From the NCBI GenBank assembly GCA_018897395.1, contig JAHIKV010000003.1:1-15555 (forward strand): a stretch of DNA of 15,555 nucleotides, written 5' to 3'. The position numbers were made by a program, and so were the translations under genes. Each line of letters begins with the position of its first letter. Position 1 is the first letter of the stretch. Source of the stretch: Planctomycetota bacterium. Lineage in GTDB: Bacteria > Planctomycetota > Planctomycetia > Pirellulales > Thermoguttaceae. The notes below the pieces were generated by a model. The model was not told where the DNA came from. It was given only the letters and a program-made list of their open reading frames with translations, and searched no databases. Positions 1 to 6,356 of this stretch are shown piece by piece.

Positions 1-10
1 CTACTAACTT

Positions 11-33
11 GCCGGGTCACGGACCCGGCCTAC
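11..33 (-). repeat. GTAG-headed palindromic repeat (REP-like hairpin)
   Basis: The arms GCCGGGTC (11-18) and GACCCGGC (22-29) pair perfectly around a 3-nt loop. On the minus strand GTAG (30-33 read in reverse) abuts the stem. A second copy in the opposite orientation lies at 3456-3477. The hairpin sits 12 nt before the lepB ATG and argues against the upstream TTG at 9 as the start codon. Confidence 0.75.
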
Positions 34-44
34 CAACTCTCCCC

Positions 45-1772
45 ATGACAGCACGCAAGTCCCGCGGCAAATCCCACGTTCCAGCCGTTCCTTCCTCCCG
101 TCAGGAGAAAGCGCATGCGCCCGCCGCGCACGGTTATATTCCCTCCCCGGCTGCGATCCGCGAGACGATCGAGTCGGTGGCCATCGCCTTCGTGCTGGCC
201 TTTTTGTTCCGCACGTTCGAGACCGAGGCGTTTGTGATTCCCACCGGCTCGATGGCGCCGACCCTAATGGGGCGTCACAAGGACCTGGAATGTCCGCAGT
301 GCGGCTGCCCCTATCAGCTCAGCGCAAGCAACGAAGTACACCCGGACGGCGCCCCGAGAAGGAACCGACAGGGCGGTCCGGTCCACGTCACGGCCGGCAC
401 GTGTCCGATGTGCCGCTATACCGACACCAATCTGAGTAAAGATCCCTCGTACAACGGCGACCGGATTCTGGTGGGCAAGCTCATCTACCAGTTTCACGAG
501 CCGCGGCGCTGGGACGTGATCGTGTTCAAATTCCCCGGCGACGGTCATACCGATTCCCAGACGAACTTCATCAAGCGGTTGATCGGCTTGCCGGGCGAGA
601 CGGTCCGCATCCGGAACGGCGACATCTGGATCCGCCGCGGCGACGAAGCCGGCAATGACTTTCACATCGAGCGCAAGCCGGCGGATAAACTCCCGGCCAT
701 GCTGCAACCGGTGTTCGACAACCGGTACATGCCGCCGATCGCGAATCTCGGTTGGCCCGAGCGATGGCGGCCGCAGCGGCCGGACGCCGCGCAAGGCGTT
801 TGGAGCTGCGACGACTACGTTACGTTCCAGACCGACGGCACGGCGGCCGGCGAAAACTGGCTGCGCTACGAACATCGCGTTCCGTCGTTCCAACAGTGGA
901 AGAGCTTCCTTAAAAACGGCGAAATCGTGGCGGAAGAAGTCGAGCCTCGATGGATCACCGACTTCATGGCCTACGACACCAGCCAAGTGGACGACGATAA
1001 CCCCGAGCCGCCGCCGGACAGTCTCGGTCGTCATTGGGTCGGCGACTTGGCGCTCTGCTGCACGGTGGACGTGCGGGGGGAGACCGGCGAGTTGATCTTC
1101 GATCTGTGCAAAGGGGGACGGCGGTTCCGGTGCCGCATCGACGTATCGACGGGCCGGGCGACCCTCTCGGTCAGCGGGGATGACATGATGCAATTCCGCC
1201 CGACGGCGACGACCGCCGTCCGCGACCCCGGCCGGCACGACATCCGCTTCAGCAATTGCGACAACCAGATGTTGCTCTGGGTAGACGGCCGGCTCGTGTC
1301 GTTCGACTCGACCACCGCCTACGATGAGGAGTTGGGGAACACGCAGCCCGACGAATCAGACATGAAGCCGGTGGGAGTGGCCTCGGTCGGCGTGCCGGTG
1401 GAGATCGGCGGTCTTCAAGTCCTCCGCGACATCTACTACATCGCCGTCGATGGGGGCGCTTTCAATCAGACACACCACGACGTTCTTTACCGGCTCGACC
1501 GCGACGGAAACTTCCGCGTGCGGGAGCCGTTCGGACTTCAGCCATACGTCGAGTTTTCGCTGGAGACGGACCAGTTCTTCGTCCTCGGCGACAACAGCGC
1601 CTACAGCAAAGACGGCCGGCTGTGGGGAGCGGACAATAACTTTGTCCCCCGCGAATTGCTGATCGGCAAGGCGCTGTTCATCTATTGGCCCCATTCGTGG
1701 GACCGGATTCCATGCGTAAACGTTCCTTTCCCGTTCTTTCCGAACTTCAAGGACATGGGGTTGGTCAGGTGA
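45..1772 (+). CDS. lepB: Signal peptidase I with zinc-ribbon-like and large beta-rich insertions
   Basis: Membrane-bound serine/lysine peptidase that removes signal peptides from exported proteins. From the ATG at 45 it has 575 residues, roughly twice the common bacterial length. A membrane anchor spans about residues 40-58. Box B PTGSM gives the catalytic Ser69. The box C-like stretch GDRILVGK is near 138-145. Box D FIKRLIGLPGE gives the general base Lys177. Box E FVLGDNSAYSKDGR is at 512-525. Two CxxC pairs (83/86 and 120/123) fall between boxes B and C and look like a zinc ribbon. Residues about 200-500 are an insertion between boxes D and E; its part at 331-425 alternates short strands in a LamG-like way (inference). 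A TTG at 9 would add 12 residues encoded by a hairpin repeat, so the ATG is preferred. lptB follows after 82 nt in the same direction. Confidence 0.93.
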   Translation: MTARKSRGKSHVPAVPSSRQEKAHAPAAHGYIPSPAAIRETIESVAIAFVLAFLFRTFETEAFVIPTGSMAPTLMGRHKDLECPQCGCPYQLSASNEVHPDGAPRRNRQGGPVHVTAGTCPMCRYTDTNLSKDPSYNGDRILVGKLIYQFHEPRRWDVIVFKFPGDGHTDSQTNFIKRLIGLPGETVRIRNGDIWIRRGDEAGNDFHIERKPADKLPAMLQPVFDNRYMPPIANLGWPERWRPQRPDAAQGVWSCDDYVTFQTDGTAAGENWLRYEHRVPSFQQWKSFLKNGEIVAEEVEPRWITDFMAYDTSQVDDDNPEPPPDSLGRHWVGDLALCCTVDVRGETGELIFDLCKGGRRFRCRIDVSTGRATLSVSGDDMMQFRPTATTAVRDPGRHDIRFSNCDNQMLLWVDGRLVSFDSTTAYDEELGNTQPDESDMKPVGVASVGVPVEIGGLQVLRDIYYIAVDGGAFNQTHHDVLYRLDRDGNFRVREPFGLQPYVEFSLETDQFFVLGDNSAYSKDGRLWGADNNFVPRELLIGKALFIYWPHSWDRIPCVNVPFPFFPNFKDMGLVR

Positions 1773-1802
1773 ACGGCGAAGTATAAAGGACAATTTCTGC
1801 GA

Positions 1803-1816
1803 AGCCGCAAGCGGCT
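1803..1816 (+). terminator. Small hairpin after lepB, weak terminator candidate
   Basis: AGCCGC pairs with GCGGCT across a 2-nt loop and is followed by CTTCTAAT. The stem is short and the T-tract poor, so termination is only possible. lepB and lptB may still be co-transcribed. Confidence 0.3.
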
Positions 1817-1821
1817 CTTCT

Positions 1822-1849
1822 AATCCCTAATCCCTAATCCCCAATCCCT
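1822..1849 (+). repeat. Heptamer tandem repeat (AATCCCT)4
   Basis: Four consecutive 7-nt units: AATCCCT, AATCCCT, AATCCCC, AATCCCT. It ends 5 nt before the lptB start codon, in the place of a ribosome binding site. Another array of the same heptamer is at 7037-7057, inside the 3' end of top6B. Confidence 0.85.
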
Positions 1850-1854
1850 CTGCA

Positions 1855-2601
1855 ATGCTCGAAGCCAAAGGACTGGTGAAGATATACGGCGCCCGTCGCG
1901 TGGTCGATGGAGTGGACTTTCGCGTCGACAGCGGGGAGATCGTGGGCCTGTTGGGGCCTAACGGGGCCGGCAAGACCACCTGCTTCCGCATGACTTGCGG
2001 AATGATCGTGCCCAACGCCGGCAAGGTCCGGCTGGACGGCAAGGACATCACCGGCTGGCCGATGTACCGCCGCGCCCGCGACGGCGGGATGGGCTATCTC
2101 GCCCAGGAATCGAGCGTCTTCCGCAAACTCTCGGTCGAGAAGAACCTGCTCTGCGTGATGGAGCTGTTGGGTTTCGACCGCAAGGCCCGCACGCGCCGCT
2201 GCCGGGAACTGCTCGAACAGTTCGACATCACCAAGCTGCGGAAGGCGAAGGCGCTGTCGCTCTCCGGCGGCGAGCGGCGGCGGCTGGAGATCGCCCGCTG
2301 CATGGTCTCCAATCCAAAGATCATCCTGCTGGACGAGCCGTTCACGGGCATCGATCCGGTCACCATCGCCAGCATCCAGAAGATCATCCGCCGGCTGCGC
2401 GAAGAGGGGATCGCCATTCTGATCACCGACCATCAGGTCCGCGAGACGCTGCAAATCACCGACCGCAGCTACGTGATCCGCGCCGGCAAGGTGCTTTGCC
2501 ACGGCCGACCCAACGAGGTGCTGGCCAACGCCGAGGCCCGCAAGTACTACTTCGGCGAAGAGATCGACATCGTGCGGAACCCTCCGGCGTCGGAGCGATG
2601 A
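1855..2601 (+). CDS. lptB: LPS export ABC transporter ATP-binding protein LptB
   Basis: Cytoplasmic ATPase of the Lpt machine, which drives lipopolysaccharide extraction from the inner membrane together with the LptF/LptG permeases. The 248 residues match the usual LptB length. Walker A GPNGAGKTT is at 34-42, the Q-loop Gln84 lies in YLAQESSVF, the ABC signature LSGGERRR is at 136-143, Walker B ILLDEPF is at 157-163, and the switch His193 lies in TDHQVRET. The segments YLAQESSVFRKLSVEKN and FTGIDPVTI, and the C-terminal YYFGEE, are typical of LptB rather than of amino-acid importers. No lptA, lptC, lptF or lptG is visible here. The start codon has no Shine-Dalgarno sequence because a heptamer repeat fills that space. 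Its partner lepB lies upstream, and both act in envelope biogenesis. Confidence 0.93.
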   Translation: MLEAKGLVKIYGARRVVDGVDFRVDSGEIVGLLGPNGAGKTTCFRMTCGMIVPNAGKVRLDGKDITGWPMYRRARDGGMGYLAQESSVFRKLSVEKNLLCVMELLGFDRKARTRRCRELLEQFDITKLRKAKALSLSGGERRRLEIARCMVSNPKIILLDEPFTGIDPVTIASIQKIIRRLREEGIAILITDHQVRETLQITDRSYVIRAGKVLCHGRPNEVLANAEARKYYFGEEIDIVRNPPASER

Positions 2602-2605
2602 GCAT

Positions 2606-2626
2606 GTAGGGTGCGTGAAACGCACC
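2606..2626 (+). repeat. GTAG-headed hairpin after lptB
   Basis: GTAG (2606-2609) is followed at once by GGTGCGT, loop GAA and ACGCACC (2610-2626), a perfect 7-bp stem. It starts 4 nt after the lptB stop. No T-tract follows, so it looks like a REP-type element rather than an intrinsic terminator. Confidence 0.7.
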
Positions 2627-2637
2627 GCCGTTCAGCA

Positions 2638-2733
2638 GCCGTCGGCACGGCGCCTTGTTGGGGCGGCAGTACAACTGCCGCCCCGTTTGCCAGGTGCGGC
2701 AGTACAACTGCCGCACCAACTCGTGCCGACGGC
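2638..2733. repeat. Composite inverted repeat enclosing two covarying hairpins
   Basis: A 12-bp inverted repeat (GCCGTCGGCACG at 2638-2649, its complement at 2722-2733) encloses two hairpins at 2660-2684 and 2693-2717. Each has an 11-bp perfect stem and loop ACA, with inner arms CGGCAGT and ACTGCCG. The outer stem differs between copies (GGGG/CCCC versus GGTG/CACC), a compensatory change. A related hairpin with the same GTGCCGACGGC companion is at 9177-9233. Confidence 0.8.
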
Positions 2734-2819
2734 CGTTAAACAATCGCGCACCATTCGCTTTTGTCAAGAGCAATTCCGCCGCGAATTTTCCGGAATTTGA
2801 ATTCCGTCAAAAGCGCCCT

Positions 2820-2848
2820 TTGCGCCGATCGCGCGGAGAACGTATAAT
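2820..2848 (+). promoter_or_regulatory. Sigma-70-type promoter for the DUF2617-like gene
   Basis: TTGCGC (2820-2825) and TATAAT (2843-2848) are separated by 17 nt. The -10 box is perfect and the -35 box matches at four of six positions. The predicted start near 2855 gives a leader of about 58 nt before the GTG at 2913. Confidence 0.7.
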
Positions 2849-2898
2849 GAGAGACGTCGCATGGACACGGTCGTCCCGTTCAGGGACATTTCGACAAC

Positions 2899-2905
2899 AA
2901 GGAGG
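2899..2905 (+). promoter_or_regulatory. Shine-Dalgarno AAGGAGG that fixes the GTG start at 2913
   Basis: AAGGAGG lies 7 nt before the GTG at 2913. It supports that codon over the in-frame upstream start at 2655, whose extension would read through hairpin repeats and the promoter. Confidence 0.8.
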
Positions 2906-2912
2906 CGTCGGC

Positions 2913-3452
2913 GTGCTCACCGTTCGGCCGAAAGTCGCGGAATTGACTTTTCAATTGTATGGGCGTCCTCTCCATCCGGAGTTGTTCGAGGTCGTCGAGA
3001 CCTGCACGATCGAGCGCGGGCGGTACACCGCGAAAATCGACATTACCGGCGCGGGCCACGTGGTCTCGTGGCGCTACGCGGGTATGACGTTGACCGAGGT
3101 GGCGGCTTCGGCCCGCCAGCCGCTGCCAAAAACGCGGCGTCTGCTCTCTTACGGACTGAAGGGGCAACGGGCCGACCGCGTCGAGTGCCGCGGGGGAGTC
3201 TCTTACCGGATGAACTTCCAGCTCGAGCCGACCAACGCGGAGGTCTTTTGGACCTTCCAGCAGGAATTGGCCGCCGCCGGACAGCGGCAAGGCATGTTGC
3301 ACCAATTCAACTCCAGCGGCCGCATGCCGCTCGGCGCCTTGAGCTATCTGAACTTCGAGGCCCGCGACCGCAGCCTGTTCGTCCAGGCGTTTCACACCTT
3401 CCCCGACGACTACGCGGTAGTCAAAAGCGAGTCGCTCTTTAAGTTGCCGTGA
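2913..3452 (+). CDS. Uncharacterised protein resembling the DUF2617 family
   Basis: A 179-residue cytoplasmic protein with no signal peptide or membrane segment. It opens LTVRPKVAELTFQLYGRPLHPELFE, continues ERGRYTAKIDITGAGHVVSWR, and ends with FVQAFHTFPDDYAVVKSESLF. From memory these resemble DUF2617, a family of unknown function of about this size; the assignment is by recollection only. No catalytic motif is evident. The GTG start is supported by AAGGAGG 7 nt upstream and by a clear promoter at 2820-2848, so the gene is probably transcribed on its own. Both flanks carry GTAG-headed hairpins; the 3' one begins 4 nt after the stop. Confidence 0.6.
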   Translation: MLTVRPKVAELTFQLYGRPLHPELFEVVETCTIERGRYTAKIDITGAGHVVSWRYAGMTLTEVAASARQPLPKTRRLLSYGLKGQRADRVECRGGVSYRMNFQLEPTNAEVFWTFQQELAAAGQRQGMLHQFNSSGRMPLGALSYLNFEARDRSLFVQAFHTFPDDYAVVKSESLFKLP

Positions 3453-3455
3453 GTA

Positions 3456-3477
3456 GTAGGCCGGGTCGTGACCCGGC
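3456..3477 (+). repeat. GTAG-headed hairpin after the DUF2617-like gene
   Basis: GTAG (3456-3459) directly precedes the arms GCCGGGTC (3460-3467) and GACCCGGC (3470-3477), with a 2-nt loop. Same family as the element at 11-33. Confidence 0.75.
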
Positions 3478-3590
3478 GCGTTATGAACGGTAATTGCGCA
3501 CAATCGCCGGGTTGCATCTCGGCCTACACTATGGGGTGGAGAGGGGGGAAGCGGAGGGTGATGCAGAGAGCGGTTATCGGAACCGTTTTC

Positions 3591-3618
3591 GTTTATCCGG
3601 CGGACTTGTCCGCCGCGG
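3591..3618. repeat. 28-nt hairpin repeat, copy 1
   Basis: The core pairs CGGCGGAC (3598-3605) with GTCCGCCG (3608-3615), preceded by GTTTATC. An identical 28-nt copy lies at 3690-3717. The pair brackets the element at 3623-3680. Confidence 0.8.
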
Positions 3619-3622
3619 GTTG

Positions 3623-3680
3623 GGTGGCACGGGCATCTTGCCCGTGTTCCGGCCAACACTGGCGAAACGCCAGTGCCACC
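3623..3680. repeat. Nested double-hairpin repeat
   Basis: Two hairpins (CACGGGCA/TGCCCGTG, loop TCT, at 3628-3646; CACTGGCG/CGCCAGTG, loop AAA, at 3657-3675) are enclosed by an outer 8-bp inverted repeat GGTGGCAC/GTGCCACC. The whole could fold as a three-way structure. It is bounded on both sides by identical 28-nt hairpin repeats. Confidence 0.75.
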
Positions 3681-3689
3681 CCCGTTACA

Positions 3690-3717
3690 GTTTATCCGGC
3701 GGACTTGTCCGCCGCGG
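3690..3717. repeat. 28-nt hairpin repeat, copy 2, forming the 3' end of the regulator gene
   Basis: Identical to 3591-3618. It overlaps the minus-strand regulator gene, encoding its last seven residues (AADKSAG) and its stop codon (3692-3694). Confidence 0.85.
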
Positions 3718-4147
3718 TAGACGAACGGGACTTCAGGTTCTGGGAAACCGCCTGCAAGAGGGTGTCCAGATTGATCGGCTTGGCGAGGTGCAGATCGCAG
3801 CCGACCTCCAGGCAACGCTGGATGTCCTTGGGCATGGCGTACGCGGTCAGTGCGATGATCGGCCCGTGGTAGCCTTCTTCGCGCAGCCGTTGCGTCGCCT
3901 CATAGCCGTCCATCACCGGCATTTGGATGTCCATCAAGACGAGGTCGAAGGGCCAGTCCTTCCGGGTCTTGCCGTCGCTCGAGGCGAGCATCATTTCCAC
4001 CGCTTCTTGTCCGTTTTGGGCCACCTCCACCTCGGCGCCGGCGCTGCGCAGCAGGAATGAGATCAAGCGTTGATTGTCCGGCCCGTCTTCGGCCAGCAGG
4101 ATGCGGCCGTTGAGCTTGGGAGGAGTTGCCGACGGCGTGTGGTCCAT
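3692..4147 (-). CDS. Stand-alone response-regulator receiver protein
   Basis: A 151-residue CheY-like receiver with no output domain, presumably accepting phosphate from a histidine kinase elsewhere. The acidic pocket is Glu20/Asp21 (LLAEDGPDNQ), the phospho-acceptor Asp73 (LMDIQMPVMDG), the switch Thr101 (IALTAYA) and the conserved Lys123 (LAKPI). The wording of these motifs is typical of receivers fused to hybrid kinases, so it may have been detached from one; no kinase is present here. A short Pro-rich stretch precedes the domain. AAAGGGG five nt before the ATG is a fair ribosome binding site. The C-terminal AADKSAG and the stop are supplied by an interspersed repeat, so the original end was probably altered. 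Confidence 0.88.
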   Translation of the reverse strand: MDHTPSATPPKLNGRILLAEDGPDNQRLISFLLRSAGAEVEVAQNGQEAVEMMLASSDGKTRKDWPFDLVLMDIQMPVMDGYEATQRLREEGYHGPIIALTAYAMPKDIQRCLEVGCDLHLAKPINLDTLLQAVSQNLKSRSSTAADKSAG

Positions 4148-4369
4148 GCTTGCCCCTTTAAACCACGGGATCGCTGGGGATTATCCCCCCGATATACGAT
4201 GCGGGACAGAACCGAAAAACGGTTCGCCTCTACCGTAAACTTACCGTTGGGAAATGGGGAGTGAGAAACGGCCATGTCCGTCCGGCCGTTGTTGCCGAAT
4301 GTGCGACGGCCGATTGCGCCGACTTTGAGGATTGGGGGAAATAACGCGGAAAGCCGCCCCGGCTGGGGG
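4148..4369. other. Intergenic space between the regulator and top6A
   Basis: The region is downstream of top6A and upstream of the regulator, both on the minus strand. It has a small palindrome (GGGGAT/ATCCCC, 4176-4188) and a possible minus-strand -10 GATAAT (4185-4180) without a convincing -35. No gene is seen. Confidence 0.4.
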
Positions 4370-5479
4370 TTAATCCAGCCAGTCCTTGGCCTTCAACCGC
4401 GCGGGCGCGTATTGCTCGGTGACGTAGCTGATGTCCTTGCTAATCAAGGCTTCGACCTCCAGTTTGAAACCGTTCTCCAACATCCGCTTGATCTCCTTTT
4501 GCCACTCCTTCTTGTGAGCAAACCACGGATAGTTGGCGATCTGCTTGGCCCGTTTGCGGTCCGTTTCGCTAAGTGTGATCTTCACGCTGTCGGATAGTTT
4601 GCACTCCTGAAAATCCTTCGACCGCAAGCCGAGAAACTTAGCGTCGGGAATCGCCATCCGCTGCGATTCGTAGGCCAGGTTGATCGAGCCCTGCTTTATC
4701 ACGCTGTAGATGTAGTATCCCCACGGGTCGTTGTCCAACAGGCAGTAGACCGGCAGTTTCAGTTCGTCGTGCAGCCGGTGCAGCAGCCGGCGGACTCCGC
4801 GGGGGGGCTGACCGCCGCCGTGGGTCAATATGCACTTGTGCTTGCGCCAAAACTTGTCCTCGTTGAACCGCTGCCAGATGGTGTCTTTTTCGACGTGCAG
4901 GATGAACTTGGCCGCGCACCGCTTGAACTGGATCACGTCCGGCTCGACGATCGAGGGGATGCCGTATCCGCCGGAGCCCATCCGCGAGCAATCGATTTCG
5001 TCGCCCCGGTCGGCCAGCGTGATCTCGCCGATCATGTCGCCCTTCTTCTGCGCGTAGAGATGCAATTCCTCGCGGAGACTGCTCAGCAGCACCTCGCAGT
5101 CCTCGATCACCGGGTCGCACTCGCCTTGGTCGGCGAAGGTTTCTTCCTTGGTCCCTTCGATGGTGTGTTTCAGCAGGTAGTAGAGACCTCGGATGCTGGT
5201 GGTCTTGCCCTGTTCGATCAGTTGCGTGGCGCCGCTGGCCACGAGCATGGTCTGCATGTAGGTCTTGGCCTGCGATAGGTTGAACAGGTGTCGGCGGTTG
5301 GTGTTGTTGCCCATCTCGATAAACCGCCGCGTTTTGTTGTAGCGGACGTTCGACAACGAGCGGGTGGGCACGTCGACGTACGGATCGCGCCGGCGACCGG
5401 CCGCCTCGACCACGCCGTCGGCCAGTTCACGGAGGCGCTTGATGGTTTTCTCGTCGCGGGGGTTGAGTTTTGTTGCCAT
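4370..5479 (-). CDS. top6A: DNA topoisomerase VI subunit A (Spo11-like)
   Basis: DNA-cleaving subunit of the type IIB topoisomerase, which makes two-nucleotide-stagger double-strand breaks and acts as an A2B2 complex with Top6B. The length, 369 residues, is normal for the family. The winged-helix domain carries TSIRGLYY with the catalytic tyrosine Tyr101 (second of the pair). The Toprim domain shows Glu197 in LHVEKD and the Asp249-x-Asp251 pair in CLLDNDPWG, the expected Mg2+ ligands. The motif GSGGYGIPSIV near 168-178 and the C-terminal helices also fit. On the minus strand it follows top6B, but about 1.5 kb with a transposase element and a toxin-antitoxin pair now lies between. A heptamer array (5484-5518) sits immediately before the ATG, so no Shine-Dalgarno sequence is visible. 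This enzyme is widespread in Archaea and plants and patchy in Bacteria. Confidence 0.93.
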   Translation of the reverse strand: MATKLNPRDEKTIKRLRELADGVVEAAGRRRDPYVDVPTRSLSNVRYNKTRRFIEMGNNTNRRHLFNLSQAKTYMQTMLVASGATQLIEQGKTTSIRGLYYLLKHTIEGTKEETFADQGECDPVIEDCEVLLSSLREELHLYAQKKGDMIGEITLADRGDEIDCSRMGSGGYGIPSIVEPDVIQFKRCAAKFILHVEKDTIWQRFNEDKFWRKHKCILTHGGGQPPRGVRRLLHRLHDELKLPVYCLLDNDPWGYYIYSVIKQGSINLAYESQRMAIPDAKFLGLRSKDFQECKLSDSVKITLSETDRKRAKQIANYPWFAHKKEWQKEIKRMLENGFKLEVEALISKDISYVTEQYAPARLKAKDWLD

Positions 5480-5483
5480 AGTC

Positions 5484-5518
5484 GTCAGTTGTCGGTCGTC
5501 AGTTTTCAGTTGTCATCC
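5484..5518. repeat. Heptamer tandem repeat (GTCAGTT type) just upstream of top6A
   Basis: Five 7-nt units: GTCAGTT, GTCGGTC, GTCAGTT, TTCAGTT and a degenerate GTCATCC. It begins 4 nt from the top6A start codon and ends next to the left end of the transposase element. Related arrays are at 12504-12548 and 12605-12674. Confidence 0.8.
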
Positions 5519-5540
5519 CTAGCCCGAAGGGCTTCAATAG

Positions 5541-5576
5541 GATAGCCCAGGGTTGCCGCGCAGCGGCTACCCTGGG
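5541..5576 (+). repeat. Left REP of the RAYT element, ATAG head
   Basis: ATAG (5542-5545) abuts a 14-bp stem: CCCAGGGTTGCCGC (5546-5559), loop GCA, return arm 5563-5576, with one T-T mismatch. It is identical over 36 nt to the reverse complement of 6147-6182. Confidence 0.9.
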
Positions 5577-5596
5577 GAACAGTTCCACCACCACGT

Positions 5597-5613
5597 CAAC
5601 CCCGAAGGGGTTG
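5597..5613. repeat. Inner hairpin downstream of the RAYT gene
   Basis: CAACCCC pairs with GGGGTTG around loop GAA. A similar stem with loop GTT lies upstream of the transposase at 6107-6123. No T-tract follows on the minus strand, so it is not a clear terminator. Confidence 0.6.
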
Positions 5614-5655
5614 CGGATTGCGCCGCGTCCGATTCAATCCCAAACGTATCGTTCA

Positions 5656-6090
5656 TCAAATGCAATTTCGTGTTTTTTTCAGAAGCTGTCGGAGCTCGTC
5701 CTGAAACGACAATTGCCGATGATGCTCCTCTTGTCTGCTGATATATTCTCGCACCCGTTCTTTCCACGACTGGCTGACCGAAAACGCGCCGTAGCCCGCC
5801 TGCCATTGAAACAAGCTCCACTGCCGGCTCTTTTTCTTCGCCCAAAGCGATGATGCCCGTTTCAGTTCTTTCACCCATTCCGCCAAAGCTATCGTCCGCG
5901 ATTGACACGCCAGCAAATGGACGTGATCGGTCGCTCCGCCCACGATAATCGCCGGACATTCCAGGCTGGCGGATATGCCAGCGATATATCGGTGCATCTC
6001 AACGCGAAGGTCACGGTTTTGCAACAATGTGCGGCGTTCCTTGGTTGAGAAGACAATATGCACCAATACGTTGGCCAACGATTGCGGCAT
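5656..6090 (-). CDS. IS200-like REP-associated tyrosine transposase (RAYT)
   Basis: HUH-type single-strand DNA transposase of the Y1_Tnp fold. RAYTs bind and nick REP hairpins through a tetranucleotide 5' of the stem. From the ATG at 6090 it has 144 residues, starting MPQSLANVLVHIVFSTKER, the usual family opening. The HUH motif DHVHLL gives His56 and His58; the family signature WQAGYGAFSVS follows. The catalytic tyrosine is probably Tyr116 in VREYISRQEEHH. All key residues are intact, so it may be active. An upstream ATG at 6141 would add 17 residues partly encoded by the hairpin at 6107-6123 and is less likely. It lacks the long C-terminal region of larger RAYTs. The gene is enclosed by mirrored hairpins and separates top6A from top6B. 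Confidence 0.88.
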   Translation of the reverse strand: MPQSLANVLVHIVFSTKERRTLLQNRDLRVEMHRYIAGISASLECPAIIVGGATDHVHLLACQSRTIALAEWVKELKRASSLWAKKKSRQWSLFQWQAGYGAFSVSQSWKERVREYISRQEEHHRQLSFQDELRQLLKKTRNCI

Positions 6091-6106
6091 CGACGCATCG
6101 TCTCCG

Positions 6107-6123
6107 AAACCCCGTTGGGGTTT
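6107..6123. repeat. Inner hairpin upstream of the RAYT start
   Basis: AAACCCC and GGGGTTT pair around loop GTT, 17 nt ahead of the preferred start codon. It would lie in the transposase mRNA leader, where it could affect translation (inference). Confidence 0.6.
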
Positions 6124-6146
6124 TTGGTCATCTTTCGGCATTCTTA

Positions 6147-6182
6147 CCCAGGGTAGCCGCTGCGCGGCAACCCTGGGCTATC
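6147..6182 (-). repeat. Right REP of the RAYT element, ATAG head
   Basis: The exact inverted copy of 5541-5576: stem 6147-6177 with loop TGC, and the ATAG head read on the minus strand from 6181 to 6178. Confidence 0.9.
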
Positions 6183-6356
6183 ATATTACAAGCCCTTCGG
6201 GCTAATCACCGACATCCATCTCATCTGTGTTTATCTGTGGTTTTATTGTCCGTTCTCGGAGCGATTGGGCAATCCCCCTCGCCGCCACCTTTGCAGGATT
6301 GTGTCTAGTATGATAAAATTGCTCTGTTGTGCAAAGTCTTGAATGGGGGACCGTCC

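Larger units (their letters stand above)
5520..6204. mobile_element. RAYT element bounded by REP-type inverted repeats
   Basis: About 685 bp with near-symmetric ends. From outside in, each side has: a small hairpin AGCCC/GGGCT (5521-5533 and 6191-6203, mirror images); a perfect 36-bp inverted repeat holding the ATAG-headed hairpin (5541-5576 and 6147-6182); and an AACCCC/GGGGTT hairpin (5597-5613 and 6107-6123). A single minus-strand IS200-like transposase gene lies inside. RAYT genes are known to be flanked by inverted REP copies. No target-site duplication is evident. Confidence 0.85.

Noticed and set aside
264..1238. Minus-strand ORF of 324 codons opposite lepB
   Set aside because: It is antisense to conserved signal peptidase boxes and has no domain of its own.
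1822..1849. Telomere or linear replicon end
   Set aside because: Only four units, internal to the sequence and interspersed; the unit is an AATCCCT heptamer.
1834..2625. Minus-strand ORF of 263 codons opposite lptB
   Set aside because: It is a shadow of lptB codon bias; the opposite strand carries every ABC ATPase motif.
2606..2626. Intrinsic terminator of lptB
   Set aside because: The hairpin lacks a T-tract and carries a GTAG head like the other REP-type repeats.
2655..2912. N-terminal extension of the DUF2617-like frame
   Set aside because: It would translate hairpin repeats and the promoter; AAGGAGG supports the GTG at 2913.
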